Part shown: positions 1 to 10,994 of the stretch, one piece after another | Layout: every line of letters starts with the position of its first letter | Position numbering within the stretch: position 1 is the first letter of the stretch | Assembly: GCA_963556695.1 (NCBI GenBank) | Contig: CAUWAG010000012.1 | Coordinates: forward strand, 3,720,001 to 3,784,000 | Origin: Anthostomella pinea | Lineage: Eukaryota > Ascomycota > Sordariomycetes > Xylariales > Xylariaceae | Direction: 5' to 3' | DNA: 64,000 nt | Made by a program: the position numbers and the translations under genes | Notes under the pieces: model-generated | Told to the model about the DNA's origin: nothing | Database searches by the model: none | The model's input: the letters and a program-made list of their open reading frames with translations, nothing else

Positions 1-188
1 GGCCAGACCCGGTGGCTTGGCGCTTGCGTCAGTCAACTGGCATCAGAAATACATCGAAGCTTCGCGAGTTGCAATTCGGCAACTTGAGATCAAGCACAAC
101 AAACAGCACATGCGCAGTAGCAAGACGAAACCAACACATCTGCCACAGAACAAAACCTCAATCTTCCACCTCCCAGTACCTAGTCGCG

Positions 189-1538
189 ATGGATCCAACG
201 CTCCTGATTCTCGACGTCCGGGAGAAAGAGGCGACAGAGCCGAAAGCCCCAAGCTTCCCTCAGATCAAATCGTCCACCTCCGGATTCCCCGAGCACAAGA
301 AGCGCAAAAACAAAGTGTCAGCATTCAAGCAAAAGCGACAACAGGGCGTACCATTAGAAGAGCAGAAGACCAAGGTATTTCTGTCGTCGTCAAAGGAACC
401 GCTCTCTGCCTCGAGCAGCCAACATGACATGACGCAAAAAGCCCCGCCGACGAGCCAGAGCTTCGAGTCGAATGAACAACGAAGGATAGATCGCGAGAAC
501 GCGCAAAGACTCGCATCGATGGCGCCAGAAGACATCGAAGAGGCTCGGAAGGAGCTATTCAGTGATTTGGATCCTGCGGTCCTTCAGATGCTGCTGAAGC
601 GCGCAACCCTTGACGTTGAGCCCACTGGCCCATCACCCTTCGACGAACCCTCTACCAGTCAACCGACACAAGACCAGCCCGAAATACGGATCGAAGATAC
701 GTCGATAAAATCAACTACAAAAGATCCTACGCAGAATAGCCAAAAACCAAGCTCGCCGAAGGGCTCTGCTCGGGTACCGCCGCCCGCGCCCACAGTCACA
801 GATGAAGCAGACGAATCTGAAGCAACACACGTTCCGACACAACGCCCTACACACACCGAATACGCCAACGATCCCACATCCGACCAAATCCTCTCCACCA
901 ACACCGATCAGGCGGGCCCCAAGCCGCACTGGCCGCAGCCGCCCCAACCCGCCGACCTCGACCCCTCGGACCCGAACTTCCTCCAAAACCTGCACGAGAA
1001 GTATTTCCCCTCACTACCAGCCGACCCGTCCAAGCTCGCGTGGATGGCGCCGCTCCCGACGCCCAACTCAGCCGCCGACCACGACAGCCCGTACCACCCA
1101 GACCAAGACTCCCTGCCCATATCAGCACTACGCTTCGACTTCCGCGGCATGCTCCTGCCGCCGCGCATCGCGCGCGCCATACCCACATCCAAGGGCCTGC
1201 ACCACCACGGCGAGGCGCCCGAGGCCGCCGGCTACACGATCCGCGAGCTGGCACGCCTGCAGCGCAGCGCCGTCCCGGGCCAGCGCTGCGTCGCGCACCA
1301 GACCCTCGGCCGCGTCCTGTACCGCCTCGGCCGCGGCGAGTTCGGGAGGATTGGCGACGATGGAGTCGCCGACGGCGTGTGGCGCCAGTGCGAAGAGGGC
1401 GCCGTCATGCGCAATCTGTACGAGGAGGCCGGCACCGAGGAGGGAAGCGGCCACAGGAGCGCGCGCGCCTTTGCCATCGAGGCCGTCTGGTTATTTGAGA
1501 AGGGTGGGTGGAAGGAGCGGTTGCGGCGGGCGAAGTGA
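189..1538 (+). CDS. RNA polymerase II-associated protein 1 (RPAP1/Rba50-like)
   Basis: Single-exon gene of 449 aa. An in-frame ATG lies further upstream, but the conserved protein begins at 189. The RPAP1 N-terminal motif is visible at about residues 105-140 (RIDRENAQRLASM followed by PEDIEEARKELFSDLD), and the RPAP1 C-terminal domain starts near residue 310 (RFDFRGMLLP, then GYTIRELARLQRS and LGRVLYRLGRGEFG). Between them lies a low-complexity Pro/Ser/Thr-rich linker. In other eukaryotes this family (yeast Rba50, human RPAP1) helps assemble and import RNA polymerase II with GPN GTPases. The N-terminal residues are Lys/Arg-rich (KKRKNKVSAFKQKR), resembling a nuclear localisation signal. Family assignment is by recognised motifs; function is by homology. 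A tandem repeat follows directly in the 3' region. Confidence 0.88.
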   Translation: MDPTLLILDVREKEATEPKAPSFPQIKSSTSGFPEHKKRKNKVSAFKQKRQQGVPLEEQKTKVFLSSSKEPLSASSSQHDMTQKAPPTSQSFESNEQRRIDRENAQRLASMAPEDIEEARKELFSDLDPAVLQMLLKRATLDVEPTGPSPFDEPSTSQPTQDQPEIRIEDTSIKSTTKDPTQNSQKPSSPKGSARVPPPAPTVTDEADESEATHVPTQRPTHTEYANDPTSDQILSTNTDQAGPKPHWPQPPQPADLDPSDPNFLQNLHEKYFPSLPADPSKLAWMAPLPTPNSAADHDSPYHPDQDSLPISALRFDFRGMLLPPRIARAIPTSKGLHHHGEAPEAAGYTIRELARLQRSAVPGQRCVAHQTLGRVLYRLGRGEFGRIGDDGVADGVWRQCEEGAVMRNLYEEAGTEEGSGHRSARAFAIEAVWLFEKGGWKERLRRAK

Positions 1539-1540
1539 GC

Positions 1541-1680
1541 TGATATTAGGACGGAGGGCGGGCGTTATTGGGATGAAAGAACAAATAATAAACCTGGGGT
1601 CTGCCAGAGTGAGGCTATTGGGCGACGTCAGAGATATTAGGACGTAAGAACGAATAAACCTGGGATCTGCCAGAGTGAAA
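1541..1680. repeat. Tandem direct repeat in rpap1 3' flank
   Basis: Two diverged copies of a block containing GATATTAGGACG, AATAAACCTGGG and TCTGCCAGAGTGA occur at about 1541-1610 and 1632-1678, immediately after the rpap1 stop codon. They probably sit in the 3' UTR. Confidence 0.7.
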
Positions 1681-2323
1681 GTATGGGATGTCTTTCGTAA
1701 GGGGCCATGCCAGGCGGAATTGGAGGAATGCGTCCAAGGTACTCGCTGCAGTAGACGGCGCGAGTCCCACGGCAGAAAAACAGACCACATAATTTCCAGA
1801 CTCCAAATACAGAATACCATACAGACGTAATGGAAAGCCAAGTCCGGTCACGACTCAGGAGAAATTCATGAATTTAGACTTGTGTAACACAGTCGAGAAG
1901 AATTGATAAAATGACACGATGGTGTGAGAGAACCTTTTCTGCCCGTTTGCCTGCCTCCCGGTCATAGCTCTCCCCGTGCTTGCAGTGATTGAAGCAACTC
2001 CACAAGAGATTTCCATCTCGTCCGTTCCCCAGCTGGGTTATATCTCTGCTGGGATGCTCATGGTATTGCTTCCGTAGGTTCCCTGGCTTCCCTAGATCAT
2101 CATGTGGGCCTCCGTGGATTGGATCACTGGCCGCCCGCCGGTTTCTCGTCCAGCATACATCCTCTCCTAATTCTGCTTCGAGATTCGTGGTAAGTTGGTG
2201 GTTATGGTGCGGATAGAGGGTCTTCATGTCGGCGATAGGTAGTGGTATGGCAGGATTCGGATGGATGCGTTCGGTGGTGTGGGTTTGGTCCCGAGTGTAG
2301 ATAAAGCGGTTGGCCTTGGTGGC
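1681..2323. other. Intergenic region between convergent genes
   Basis: Convergent 3' ends of rpap1 and vps74. Short open frames here show no recognisable domain or splice-consistent extension. I see nothing else. Confidence 0.5.
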
Positions 2324-3556
2324 CTATAGCAGCGAATCCAGACGAGTGAAGACGTTCAGACAAGCGGCCACAACTTCGAGCTGAAGTTCCTTGTCCTTCC
2401 CGCTGTTGACCTCCTATATGTAACATCTTGATCAGTCACTTGTTCTTTGATGCATATATTCAAGACGGGTTACTCACATCCGAAACGACTTGCGGGATGT
2501 TGGCCCCAATGCCAGTCGAGCCCGTTTTCCGGCCAAAGGGCCACTGGGAGTACTCGGCAAGCAGCTCATCCGTTTGCGTGAAAGCCCGTTCCCGAGCCTC
2601 ATGTCCGAGGGTGCTCAGAGCATTCTCCAGTACGTTGGCAGCATAGGCGGCGCAAACCATAGCGATGGTCCGAACGTATCGGAACTCGAGATTCTCGGGC
2701 AGGAATTGCGAGTTGGGCAGTATGACGGTCCGCTGAGTGAGGACGTTCCTAACGCGCCTCCGAATCTCGTCCTTCGCACCGCCGTCAGCGACCGGATGGG
2801 TGGCCATGTCGAAAAGGAGGAAGTTGCGCTTCTCGGTGCGGAGAATGCCCTTGTCGACCAGACCTTTGCACAGACGTTCGCGGACTTGCTTCAGCTGGTA
2901 GCCAATCTTCATAAGGTTCCAGGTTTCACCTGTGACGAGGTGGATATTAGCGAGGGAGACACTTAAGAATTTCCAGCAGTGTACGACGTACCGCTCATCA
3001 AGTCAATCCACGTGCTGACACTCATCTTCTCGCTCTGCTTCATCATCTTCAAGGCCTCGTCCAGCAGAACTTCGCCTGTGAGTGTACCATCAATGACTTC
3101 GATGACACGGTCCGCTAGGGGGAATCGCCGCCTCGAGGGATCTTTCTGCATGGCGATGCGACCTCGGAAGGCCAGCTCGATGACGATGCAGCCTCGCAAC
3201 GCATAGCTGATGTTATCATTCCAGAAGGAGAGGTAGCCCTGTCGTAGGGTGATATCAGTACTGTAGACCATGGGGTGTCGACTGCGGTGCACGCGTACCT
3301 GTTTGTCCTTGAGTCCTAGCAGTACCACCTCCTCCATTAATGTGAGCTTCGGCTGTTTACTTCTCTCGGCGCTTTCGCTGATGTCGCGCGGGTCGTAGGC
3401 AATCTTCTGGCCATTCTCGCCGTCCTCGTAGCTGGTCTCGGGCCCGCTGTCGCGTATATTCTGGGACGAGTTGGCTCGACTGGCACCATTGCTAGCCTCG
3501 CCGTCGTTGGTGGCACCGCCTCCGCCTCCGCGGCGTCTCGTCAATCCTGACGACAT
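2324..3556 (-). CDS. vps74: Vps74/GOLPH3 family PI4P-binding Golgi protein
   Basis: Four exons on the minus strand: 3556-3299, 3238-2992, 2929-2478 and 2413-2324, giving 348 aa, close to the 345 aa of yeast Vps74. All phases close. Motifs in order: [24 protein letters not shown] joined by splicing to [16 protein letters not shown], then [23 protein letters not shown] (codon split by intron 2), [18 protein letters not shown] and [13 protein letters not shown], ending with the conserved hydrophobic tail [25 protein letters not shown], split here as ELQLEVV and FTRLDSLL. The family binds PI4P on the Golgi and retains glycosyltransferases in COPI vesicles. The first intron (3239-3298) is exactly 60 nt and in frame, so an unspliced reading simply adds 20 residues; homologues lack them. 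The start is the ATG of MSSGLTRRR, which matches the family N-terminus. Confidence 0.93.
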
Positions 3557-4631
3557 GCTGTGTGTCCTATGGCGTAGGCGTTGTCGTGGGCGTCGGTGTC
3601 GTTGTCGGGCGCGTGCGTGCTTCACTGCCTGCGGTGGAGGGTGATAAAAGAGTCGGTCGACGCACCGACTCGCGCGAGCGGGATTAGAAGGACGCAGTCG
3701 AGGGTGGTCCGGTATGGCTGCCGGTATGGGCGGTTTCAAACGGAGTAATCGATCGGTACCAATACGTACCTAAGGTATGTACAAATTGGTCGTGTAGGTG
3801 GTCAGTCGCAGCGTAGATTCAATTGTTGGTTGGAGTTTGCTCTTATCCTTTCCCTCTCAGCCCTGGCGTCAACTGGACACTGGCCTGGAAACTGAGCAGC
3901 CCGGCAGCCGGCAGGCGGACAGGCAGCAGGCACTGACCTACTGTCGTAGAAGTGGGTCTGGTGTTGGTGGGACCCTTGAGGCTTGAGGCTTGAGGCTTGA
4001 GGCTTGAAGAGGCTCCTACATGAATAATAACAAATCAGGGGTCGGCAGCTTTGAAACTATTATTTCGCACCAGTGGGGCACTCCCTGGGGTGCCGAAGAG
4101 CAGTTCAGATGAAAATAGTGGTGAGCAATGATGGATGACCTGCCTTCGCAACGAGTTGCCGTCCGAACAGATAAGGGAGGAATACGACGGCCAAATGACG
4201 AGATCAGAGAGTACTTAGGTAGTCCAGCTTTTGGAGGGATCTGGCCAGATTGGGGGTTCCTGGAAGAGGAAGAGGAAGAGGAGGAAGGCGCCTATGTTGG
4301 ATTGGCGGTTGACTAACTGAATCTGATTTATTAACTGCATCAATCAGCACAACGTTACACAAAGCGCTGAAGTCTTGCCGTGGTCAACCTGCAGTGACAC
4401 TGGAGTCTATTTTGTGTCGAATGTGTTGGGGCTGCCTGGTCTTCGTGTTCCCAACCCAGCAGATTAAGAGATGGTATCGATGTTATGGAATCAATTCAGG
4501 CACTGCCATAAACTTGAGCCAATTAACGATTTCTTTTTCTCATGGCTGAACTCTCACTGTTCGTCTTCTCCCTCAACCTAAACGCCAATGGCTCCAGTGA
4601 AACCGTCGACTCTGAAGAGTCACGAGAGCCC
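3557..4631. other. Intergenic region with short tandem repeat
   Basis: No supported gene. A heptanucleotide repeat (GGCTTGA, five copies) lies at about 3975-4008. A 62-codon open frame at 4128-4316 ends in a Glu run from GAGGAA repeats and shows no other coding sign. Confidence 0.5.
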
Positions 4632-4641
4632 TATATATAAG
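4632..4641 (+). promoter_or_regulatory. Candidate TATA box of NAD+ synthetase gene
   Basis: TATATATAAG lies about 350 nt upstream of the NAD+ synthetase ATG. It would give a 5' leader of roughly 320 nt. The motif is seen directly; its use is inferred. Confidence 0.35.
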
Positions 4642-4717
4642 ACGGATCCTCGCATGGGAATCTCGCGAAGATCATCTCCACGAACACACACAGTTCTTCC
4701 CAACATCACCCAGAACA

Positions 4718-4786
4718 ATGCTGAACTCTGGCCGTGGTCAAGCCCCAGTCTTGTATAAGTCGAATGTGTTGTGGCTGCATGGATGA
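4718..4786 (+). promoter_or_regulatory. Candidate upstream ORF (22 codons)
   Basis: An AUG in context AACAATG opens a 22-codon frame ending TGA in the presumed leader of the NAD+ synthetase mRNA. It would matter only if transcription starts near the TATA-like site at 4632. Seen in sequence; regulatory role is a guess. Confidence 0.25.
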
Positions 4787-4993
4787 GCTGCACCGCCACA
4801 CCTCGGTATCATCCGCTGCCTCCGGTCCAGTACACAAGCCAGTGCATCGAATCACAGCAAACATCGAAGTATCTCCGCTGGTTCTTTGTCAAGGAGTCAG
4901 AGCTTCGCGTATAAGCGACAGGTGACAAGTCTCCCGTCCACCAACAACCCTCTTTATCCTTTATCGGGACGGACCACAGCCGTCGCAGCGAAC

Positions 4994-7381
4994 ATGGCAT
5001 CCTCACTGATTACAGTCGCCACCTGCAACCTTGCGCAGTGGGCATGGGACTTTGACGGCAACACGAAGCGCATTATTGAGTCCATCCACAAGGCCAAGGC
5101 CGCCGGCGCGAGGTGAGTTGTGCCAATACTACTGCCCCTTCTGCTCTCACCTACGTCCAGACCTGGCTCATACTGACTTCTCATTCCAGCTTGCGAGTGG
5201 GCCCAGAGCTGGAAATCTGTGGCTATGGCTGTGTAAGCTCTATCCTGGAGTTATGAAGTGAGAGCTTGCAGACGGCCAAGCCAGCCAAGCGCAGGCTCCT
5301 CGGCAATCACACGACCCCGTCACTGCGTGTTGGGAGTATGGCTGTTCTATAAAGGGGCGTCCGCTAATCTTTGAAAGCTCGACCACTTTCTGGAGGAAGA
5401 TACCATTCGCCACTGCTGGCAATGCCTCAAGACCATCCTTGAGGACAAGACGTGCCACGGCATCATGCTGGACATCGGCATGCCCGTGTCGCATGAGGGC
5501 CTCCTCTTCAACTGTAGAATCATCTGCCTTGATGGCAAGATTCTGCTGATTCGCCCCAAACTCTGGCTCGCAGGAGATGGCAACTATCGAGAGCAAAGAC
5601 ACTTTACGCCCTGGTCACGCCCACAGCACTGCGAGGAGTTCTACCTGGACCCCATCATCGAGAAGTTGCAAGGATCAGGGACTGTGACGATTGGTGACGC
5701 TGTCATCAGGACACCCGACACCACCATCGGTTGCGAGACTTGCGAGGAGCTCTTCACTCCCGACCCTCCCCACAACCATATGTCTCTGAATGGCGTCGAG
5801 GTTATCACGAACTCGAGCGGATCACACTTTACATTGCGAAAGCTGCATCTTCGCATGCAGCTCATCATGGAAGCCACGCGCAAGAACGGCGGGTGCTACA
5901 TATATGCCAATCAACAGGGATGTGATGGTGATCGACTCTACTACGATGGGTGCGCCATGATAATATGCAACGGCAAGCTCCTGGCCCAAGCATCGCAATT
6001 CAGTCTACAAGAGGTTGAGGTTGTCACCGCTACCATTGACTTGGATGAAATACGTGCCTTCCGACGCTCGGCTTCGAGGGGAATGCAGTCTGTTCAAGCC
6101 CCGACCTACGAGCGTATCAAAACGCCTTTCCGGTTAAGTCCTGAAGATGGCCATCTGGACCTCGACATATTCCCCTCGTTGGAGATGCAGCCTCGCTACC
6201 ATTCGCCCGAAGAAGAGATAGCCCTGTGCACTGGGGCATATCTTTGGGACTACCTCCGTCGATGCGGCGCGGCGGGATACCTAGTACCCCTCAGTGGCGG
6301 GATCGACTCTTGTGCGACTGCTGTCATTGTCTTCTCTATGTGCAGAATGGTTATCGAAGCCTGCCAGGCTGGCGACGAGCAAGTCGTAGCCGACGTCAAG
6401 CTACTAGCTAAATTCGGCGGCGACAAGGTCCCAGATACACCAGAGGACTTGTGCAATCAGCTTTTCCATACGATTTACATGGGTATGTCGCAGCAAAGCT
6501 CCAAGGAGACACGGCAGAGGGCCAAGGATCTGGCTTCTGCCATCGGCTCCTATCATGTTGATCTGGACATCGACGAAGTCTTCAATGCCCAACGGAATCT
6601 CATCGTCAACTCTCTCAACTTCGAGCCCAAATTCAAAGTCCACGGTGGTTCTCTGGCCGAAAACCTGACTCTGCAGAACATTCAAGCACGCACACGCATG
6701 GTGACAGCATACGAATTCGCCCAGATTCTTCCGACAACTCGTGAGCGGCCAGGCGCCGGGTCACTGTTGGTACTTGGAAGTGCCAATGTTGGCGAGTCAC
6801 TTCGCGGCTATCTGACAAAGTACGACTGCTCCTCCGCCGACCTAAATCCGATCGGATCCATAGATAAGTCGGACTTGAAGAGGTTCATCGCATGGGCTGA
6901 AGTGAACTTTGATCTTCCCTGCCTACGCAAGTTTCTGGATGCGGTCCCGACTGCTGAGCTGGAGCCGATCACAGAAACCTATGTCCAGTCCGACGAGATA
7001 GACATGGGTATGACATATGATGAGCTGACAACTTTCGGCCGACTGAGGAAGTTCGACAAACTCGGGCCTTACAGCATGTTCAAAAGGCTGGTTCACGAAT
7101 GGGGCCACAACGCCGGAGAGCATACGACACCAGCATATACACCCAGACAGGTTGCCGAGAAGGTCAAGCGCTTCTTCCATTACTATGCTATCAACCGCCA
7201 TAAAATGACCACCTTGACGCCATCACTCCATAGTAATGATTACTCGCCTGACGACAATCGATTCGATCTTCGACCCTTCCTGTACCCGCCCTTCTATCAG
7301 AGTCTGGCCTTCAGGTGCATCGACGAGGACCTGGCCAAGATTGAAGCAAAGCAGAAGGAGAAGGCAGGGGGTGTGGACTGA
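4994..7381 (+). CDS. qns1: Glutamine-dependent NAD+ synthetase
   Basis: Exons 4994-5112, 5190-5232 and 5378-7381 give 721 aa; yeast Qns1 has 714. The middle exon is only 43 nt and encodes [13 protein letters not shown]. The N-terminal nitrilase-like glutaminase domain starts [24 protein letters not shown], with the second part of the domain reading [25 protein letters not shown] and the catalytic cysteine region [16 protein letters not shown]. The C-terminal synthetase domain has the ATP pyrophosphatase P-loop [13 protein letters not shown] and the conserved [20 protein letters not shown] and [15 protein letters not shown] blocks. The enzyme amidates deamido-NAD+ with glutamine and ATP in the last step of NAD+ synthesis. 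The exon 1/2 phase gives GAS-LRVG, consistent with the family. A TATA-like site and short uORF lie upstream. Confidence 0.95.
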
Positions 7382-9280
7382 AGGATCTCATTTAGGAATA
7401 TGCATGGCAGGGACGACATGTCTGGGATCCTTGTCACTCTGAGGGTCATGTAAACGTCGAGAACTTGGGACAGATGAATGTAGCATTTTGGTGCATGCAA
7501 CCGCCGCGGAGCATGAAATCCATACATACCTGTAGACTTGAATCATGCAGATAAGTCGTTGACACTTACGTATCGTACCTACTCTCAGTCTAGTGGAAGG
7601 GTCAATACAAGTATTGGCTGACAAGGACTACACTCACAACGATACGCAGGTAGGACTTGTCCAAGAAATACGTTGCTAGCAACCAACCTATACGTTGGTA
7701 ATGACGGTTTGAACGCATCACGACCAACGACCAGGCAGCGTTGGAAGGGACAACGAGGTATACAGGAACTAGGTCGATAAAATAACGCCGCGATTACATA
7801 ACAGGATCGCGCGCGGGACAGGGGCTGGGGAGTAGGTACACTGTACTTGTATAGTAATTCTGAATGAGGACGTGACTTGACGCACTGAGACCACAGCCAG
7901 GGCAAGATTTCAAGGCCTCTCCTACATGCGCGAGGCACAGCACAACGCACTGTGGCTCCTCAACCCATTTCCAGCCACAATGACGGATGGGTCACGGACC
8001 AGGGTACAAGGTACCTTGGAGCCCAACTGGTACCCGTTTGTACCAGATTCGTACCCAACTGGGATGATAGCTACTTCTGGAATGGGGACACCACCCATCC
8101 CTTCTATCAATCAAGCAACTTCCAGAATACAGACCAATAGCCACCATTCGTGACCCTGGTCCTTGTTCTGGATACCGCTACCACAAGGCACAGCACCACC
8201 CTTTCCCACAGCGGGCCATCCTCAGGGCCTGTACTCACTCCATGCATCCAGCCCTCACTCACATTATCCCCACGCTACCCAAGTCTACATCTTCACATTG
8301 ATCGTTCCTCAGGCAACCACCATCCCAGCCCCCCGAACGAAGACCCAGGACTCACTTACCACCAGCAGCAAACAACCTTGAGTACCCTAATACGAGCCTG
8401 TTCTTTCCTCAGAGGAAGCCAGCTGTGGTACAATGGTAAGCTGAATAGACAACTCAGGGGGCCCAGAATGAGGGTTGGGCAGTGCGCCAGCTAGCGGCGC
8501 GCAACAAAGAGTTTCGTAAACAGTCTGTTCGACCCCACTGGTGGCCGGGCTGTTGAGCTTTCGTTAAATTGTTTCCAAGCTCAGCTTAAAATTTGCTGAG
8601 AAATATTTTTCTCTACTCTGCCTGTATCGACATCTGATGTTTTGTAGCGGCCTGTATGTACTAGTTACGTGAAGCGTACTAGAGATCTATCTATACCCGA
8701 CCTAATTTGTTTGGGTTTGGGTTTTTCCTGCGATTTTCAAGCTGGTTGTATGTGCCGGGGAAACCAGCCAGGCAACAAAACATCATGCTTCGGTGTACAT
8801 ATCCTCAGGTAGGAACCTGCGGGACTGGCAGCTTCTTCTCCCTCCCCTTGTTGTTCATTCTTCTCCTTCCACACGCGTATTTGCTCCCCATAGCGTAGTG
8901 CATACCTCGTGTCTTTCTACATGTACCAGTTCTAAGACACTCTCCTGCACGATAAATACGTCGCGAACGCTAGTCTTGAGCCAGAGCACATTCTATGATG
9001 GATACATGATCCACGTAAAAAGGCCACGATCTTGATTATCTAATACCATTAAGCACGCTACTTGTGACACTTACGAGCCCGTCTCTGCCTCTATCTCTAC
9101 TGCGTATGTACCGCTAAGGTGCGGTAAGGCCAATTAGACAGAAATCCCTCGCGTCAGGTGTATATTAGGTGCAGTAGCAAGTACTATCATCTCTCCCCCT
9201 CTGATAATCTCCCGTCAGCGCCAGCAGAGCCGCTTCGGCTTCGCCTAGCATCAGCTGGGAACACCTGAATCCATTAGCCA
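7382..9280. other. Long intergenic region
   Basis: About 1.9 kb without a supported gene. Several open frames overlap but none shows a family motif or splice-consistent continuation. Short KpnI-like repeats (GGTACC and GTACCC) cluster at 8005-8060. Confidence 0.5.
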
Positions 9281-9285
9281 TGCGT

Positions 9286-9400
9286 AAGCCCACACGCTTA
9301 CTGCGAAAAGCGCAGTAAGAAGCTTCGAAGAAGCTGGTCCGCAAGCCCATACCCATACTGCGTAAAGCGCAGTATGAAGCTTTGAAGACGATGGTCTTGC
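9286..9400. repeat. Two tandem hairpin-containing repeats
   Basis: Two units 57 nt apart each contain a perfect 9-bp stem with a 5-nt loop. The first is CTTACTGCG-AAAAG-CGCAGTAAG at 9297-9319 and the second CATACTGCG-TAAAG-CGCAGTATG at 9354-9376. Flanking AAGCCCA and GAAGCTT blocks are also repeated. The stems differ at one base pair, changed on both sides. Confidence 0.8.
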
Positions 9401-9593
9401 ACAACGTCGCTAAGCCATCAAGGCCACGCAACATGCGTGAATTCTCCAGCTCTAGGCTTCAGCTTTAAGCCAGTGATTATATAGATATGTATTCGCCCAT
9501 GCATGGAGGTAGGCTTCTCCCATTGAAGCTGACTCCATATCCCATACCACTACCCCTGCTTCCCAAACCTCCTTCTTCACCAACATCGACAAG

Positions 9594-10994
9594 ATGAACG
9601 TGACTACACACTACACCGCCGAAATGGCAAACGTCGCAGCCAACACCACCCTCGCCACCCTCCCCGCGACCTTCGTAACCCTGCTCTCAGTATTCCTCCT
9701 CGACACCTTCGCCGTCATGCTCGCCGGCCTAGTCCAGCCCGTCTACCGTCGCGCCGTATCAACCATCACCCACACGCACGGCACCGGCGGTCCAGGCAAC
9801 CACACCTACGCCGCCCTAGACGGCACCACGACCTCACTCTCGGGCCAGCTCTTCCTCGCCAGTCTCGCGGCGGGGGACTTCGAATTCGAGCACGTGATCG
9901 AGAACTCGCACCCGGCCTCGGCCGTGCTCCCGGCCGTCCTGTGCATCGCGGCGGCCCACCACAAGGGCGGCGAGGAATTCCTGACGGCCCTGGCGATAGG
10001 CTACGAGTTCGCGACGCGCATCGGCTACGCCACGACCCTGGAAGCCGAGACTATCCGGGGTTTCCACGCTATCGGCTTGAACGGGCCCATAGCCACGGCC
10101 GCCGCGGTCGGTCGTCTCCTCGGCCTGGACGCCGATACCATCGCGTCCGCTATGGGCATTGCGGCGTCCAGCTGCGGGGGGCTGCAGGCGTACATCGGCA
10201 CAGAGGCGGACACGAGACGCGTGCATCCCGCTCGGGCCGGCCAGCTGGGCGCGGAAGCCGCATTGCAAGCCGCTGCCGGGATCCGTGGGCCCACGGACGT
10301 CCTGGAGAATCCGAAGGGGTATTTCCATGCCTTTTCTCCGCATCCGGAGTGGGCGTATCTGCTGGAGGGCCTGGGGACGCAGTGGACGAGCGCGGCGCAG
10401 GTGTTGAAAGCCGCGCCTGTTCACGCCTGGGCGCAGGGATACGTCCACGCCATCAACGAGTACCGCGCCGCCGGGCACGCGTGGGGTCCGGACGACGTGG
10501 GTAACGTGACCGTGTACGGCAACGCGCCGCACGTCTTGGACCCCAACACCTGGACGCTGGACCCGGCGTCCTTCAGCGCGGCGCAGTACAGCGTGCCGTT
10601 CGGCATCGCCGCGGCGCTGACGACCGATCTGCGCGATCCGATGAATATGAATGACGGGATCCTGACCAACGCTACTTACGCCATCGCGAAGGAAATGAGA
10701 CAGGTGTCCATCTCGGATGACCCGGATGCGCTGTGGGGATGGCTGACCCTGGATCTGAAAGGGGTGCCTACGAATATCTCCTTCGATACTTTCCCAGGCT
10801 TGCCGGGTGCGCCTGGCTATTCGGGACTGGCGGAAGAGAAGTTTGCGAATGTTGTTGGGGCTTTTGGGGTCCGGGGCGATGAGGTGAGGGGCATGATACT
10901 GGGTGTGCGCAACTTGACGGACGTGTCGGTGCTGCTGGATGCGATGGTCGCTGTGGGGAGTGAGGCCATGGGCAAGTTTGAGGGTCGACGTTAG
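9594..10994 (+). CDS. MmgE/PrpD family protein
   Basis: Single exon, 466 aa, the usual length for the MmgE/PrpD family (2-methylcitrate dehydratase, cis-aconitate decarboxylase, iminodisuccinate epimerase). Motifs in order: FLLDTFAVMLAGL near residue 35, the helical-domain signature HVIENSHPASAVLPAVLCIA around residue 103, GYEFATRIG, GFHAIGLNGPIATAAAVGRL, then SCGGLQAYIGTEADTRRVHP (the region binding the substrate in relatives), a lid domain after residue 260, and a C-terminal PrpD domain. The first helix segment lacks the DDTH variant of many relatives and has FEFEH instead. The substrate cannot be assigned from sequence. GC is high and codon use differs from the AT-rich transposon zone. Its neighbours are a six-hairpin glycosidase, a P450 and an alcohol dehydrogenase, hence possible membership of a small metabolic cluster. 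Confidence 0.88.
   Translation: MNVTTHYTAEMANVAANTTLATLPATFVTLLSVFLLDTFAVMLAGLVQPVYRRAVSTITHTHGTGGPGNHTYAALDGTTTSLSGQLFLASLAAGDFEFEHVIENSHPASAVLPAVLCIAAAHHKGGEEFLTALAIGYEFATRIGYATTLEAETIRGFHAIGLNGPIATAAAVGRLLGLDADTIASAMGIAASSCGGLQAYIGTEADTRRVHPARAGQLGAEAALQAAAGIRGPTDVLENPKGYFHAFSPHPEWAYLLEGLGTQWTSAAQVLKAAPVHAWAQGYVHAINEYRAAGHAWGPDDVGNVTVYGNAPHVLDPNTWTLDPASFSAAQYSVPFGIAAALTTDLRDPMNMNDGILTNATYAIAKEMRQVSISDDPDALWGWLTLDLKGVPTNISFDTFPGLPGAPGYSGLAEEKFANVVGAFGVRGDEVRGMILGVRNLTDVSVLLDAMVAVGSEAMGKFEGRR

Noticed and set aside
802..1647. Long overlapping plus-strand frame within rpap1
   Set aside because: It is a shadow of the GC-rich coding region in another frame, with arginine- and proline-rich translation and no domain.
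4128..4316. Small plus-strand frame with Glu run
   Set aside because: Low complexity from GAGGAA repeats, no family and no splice continuation.
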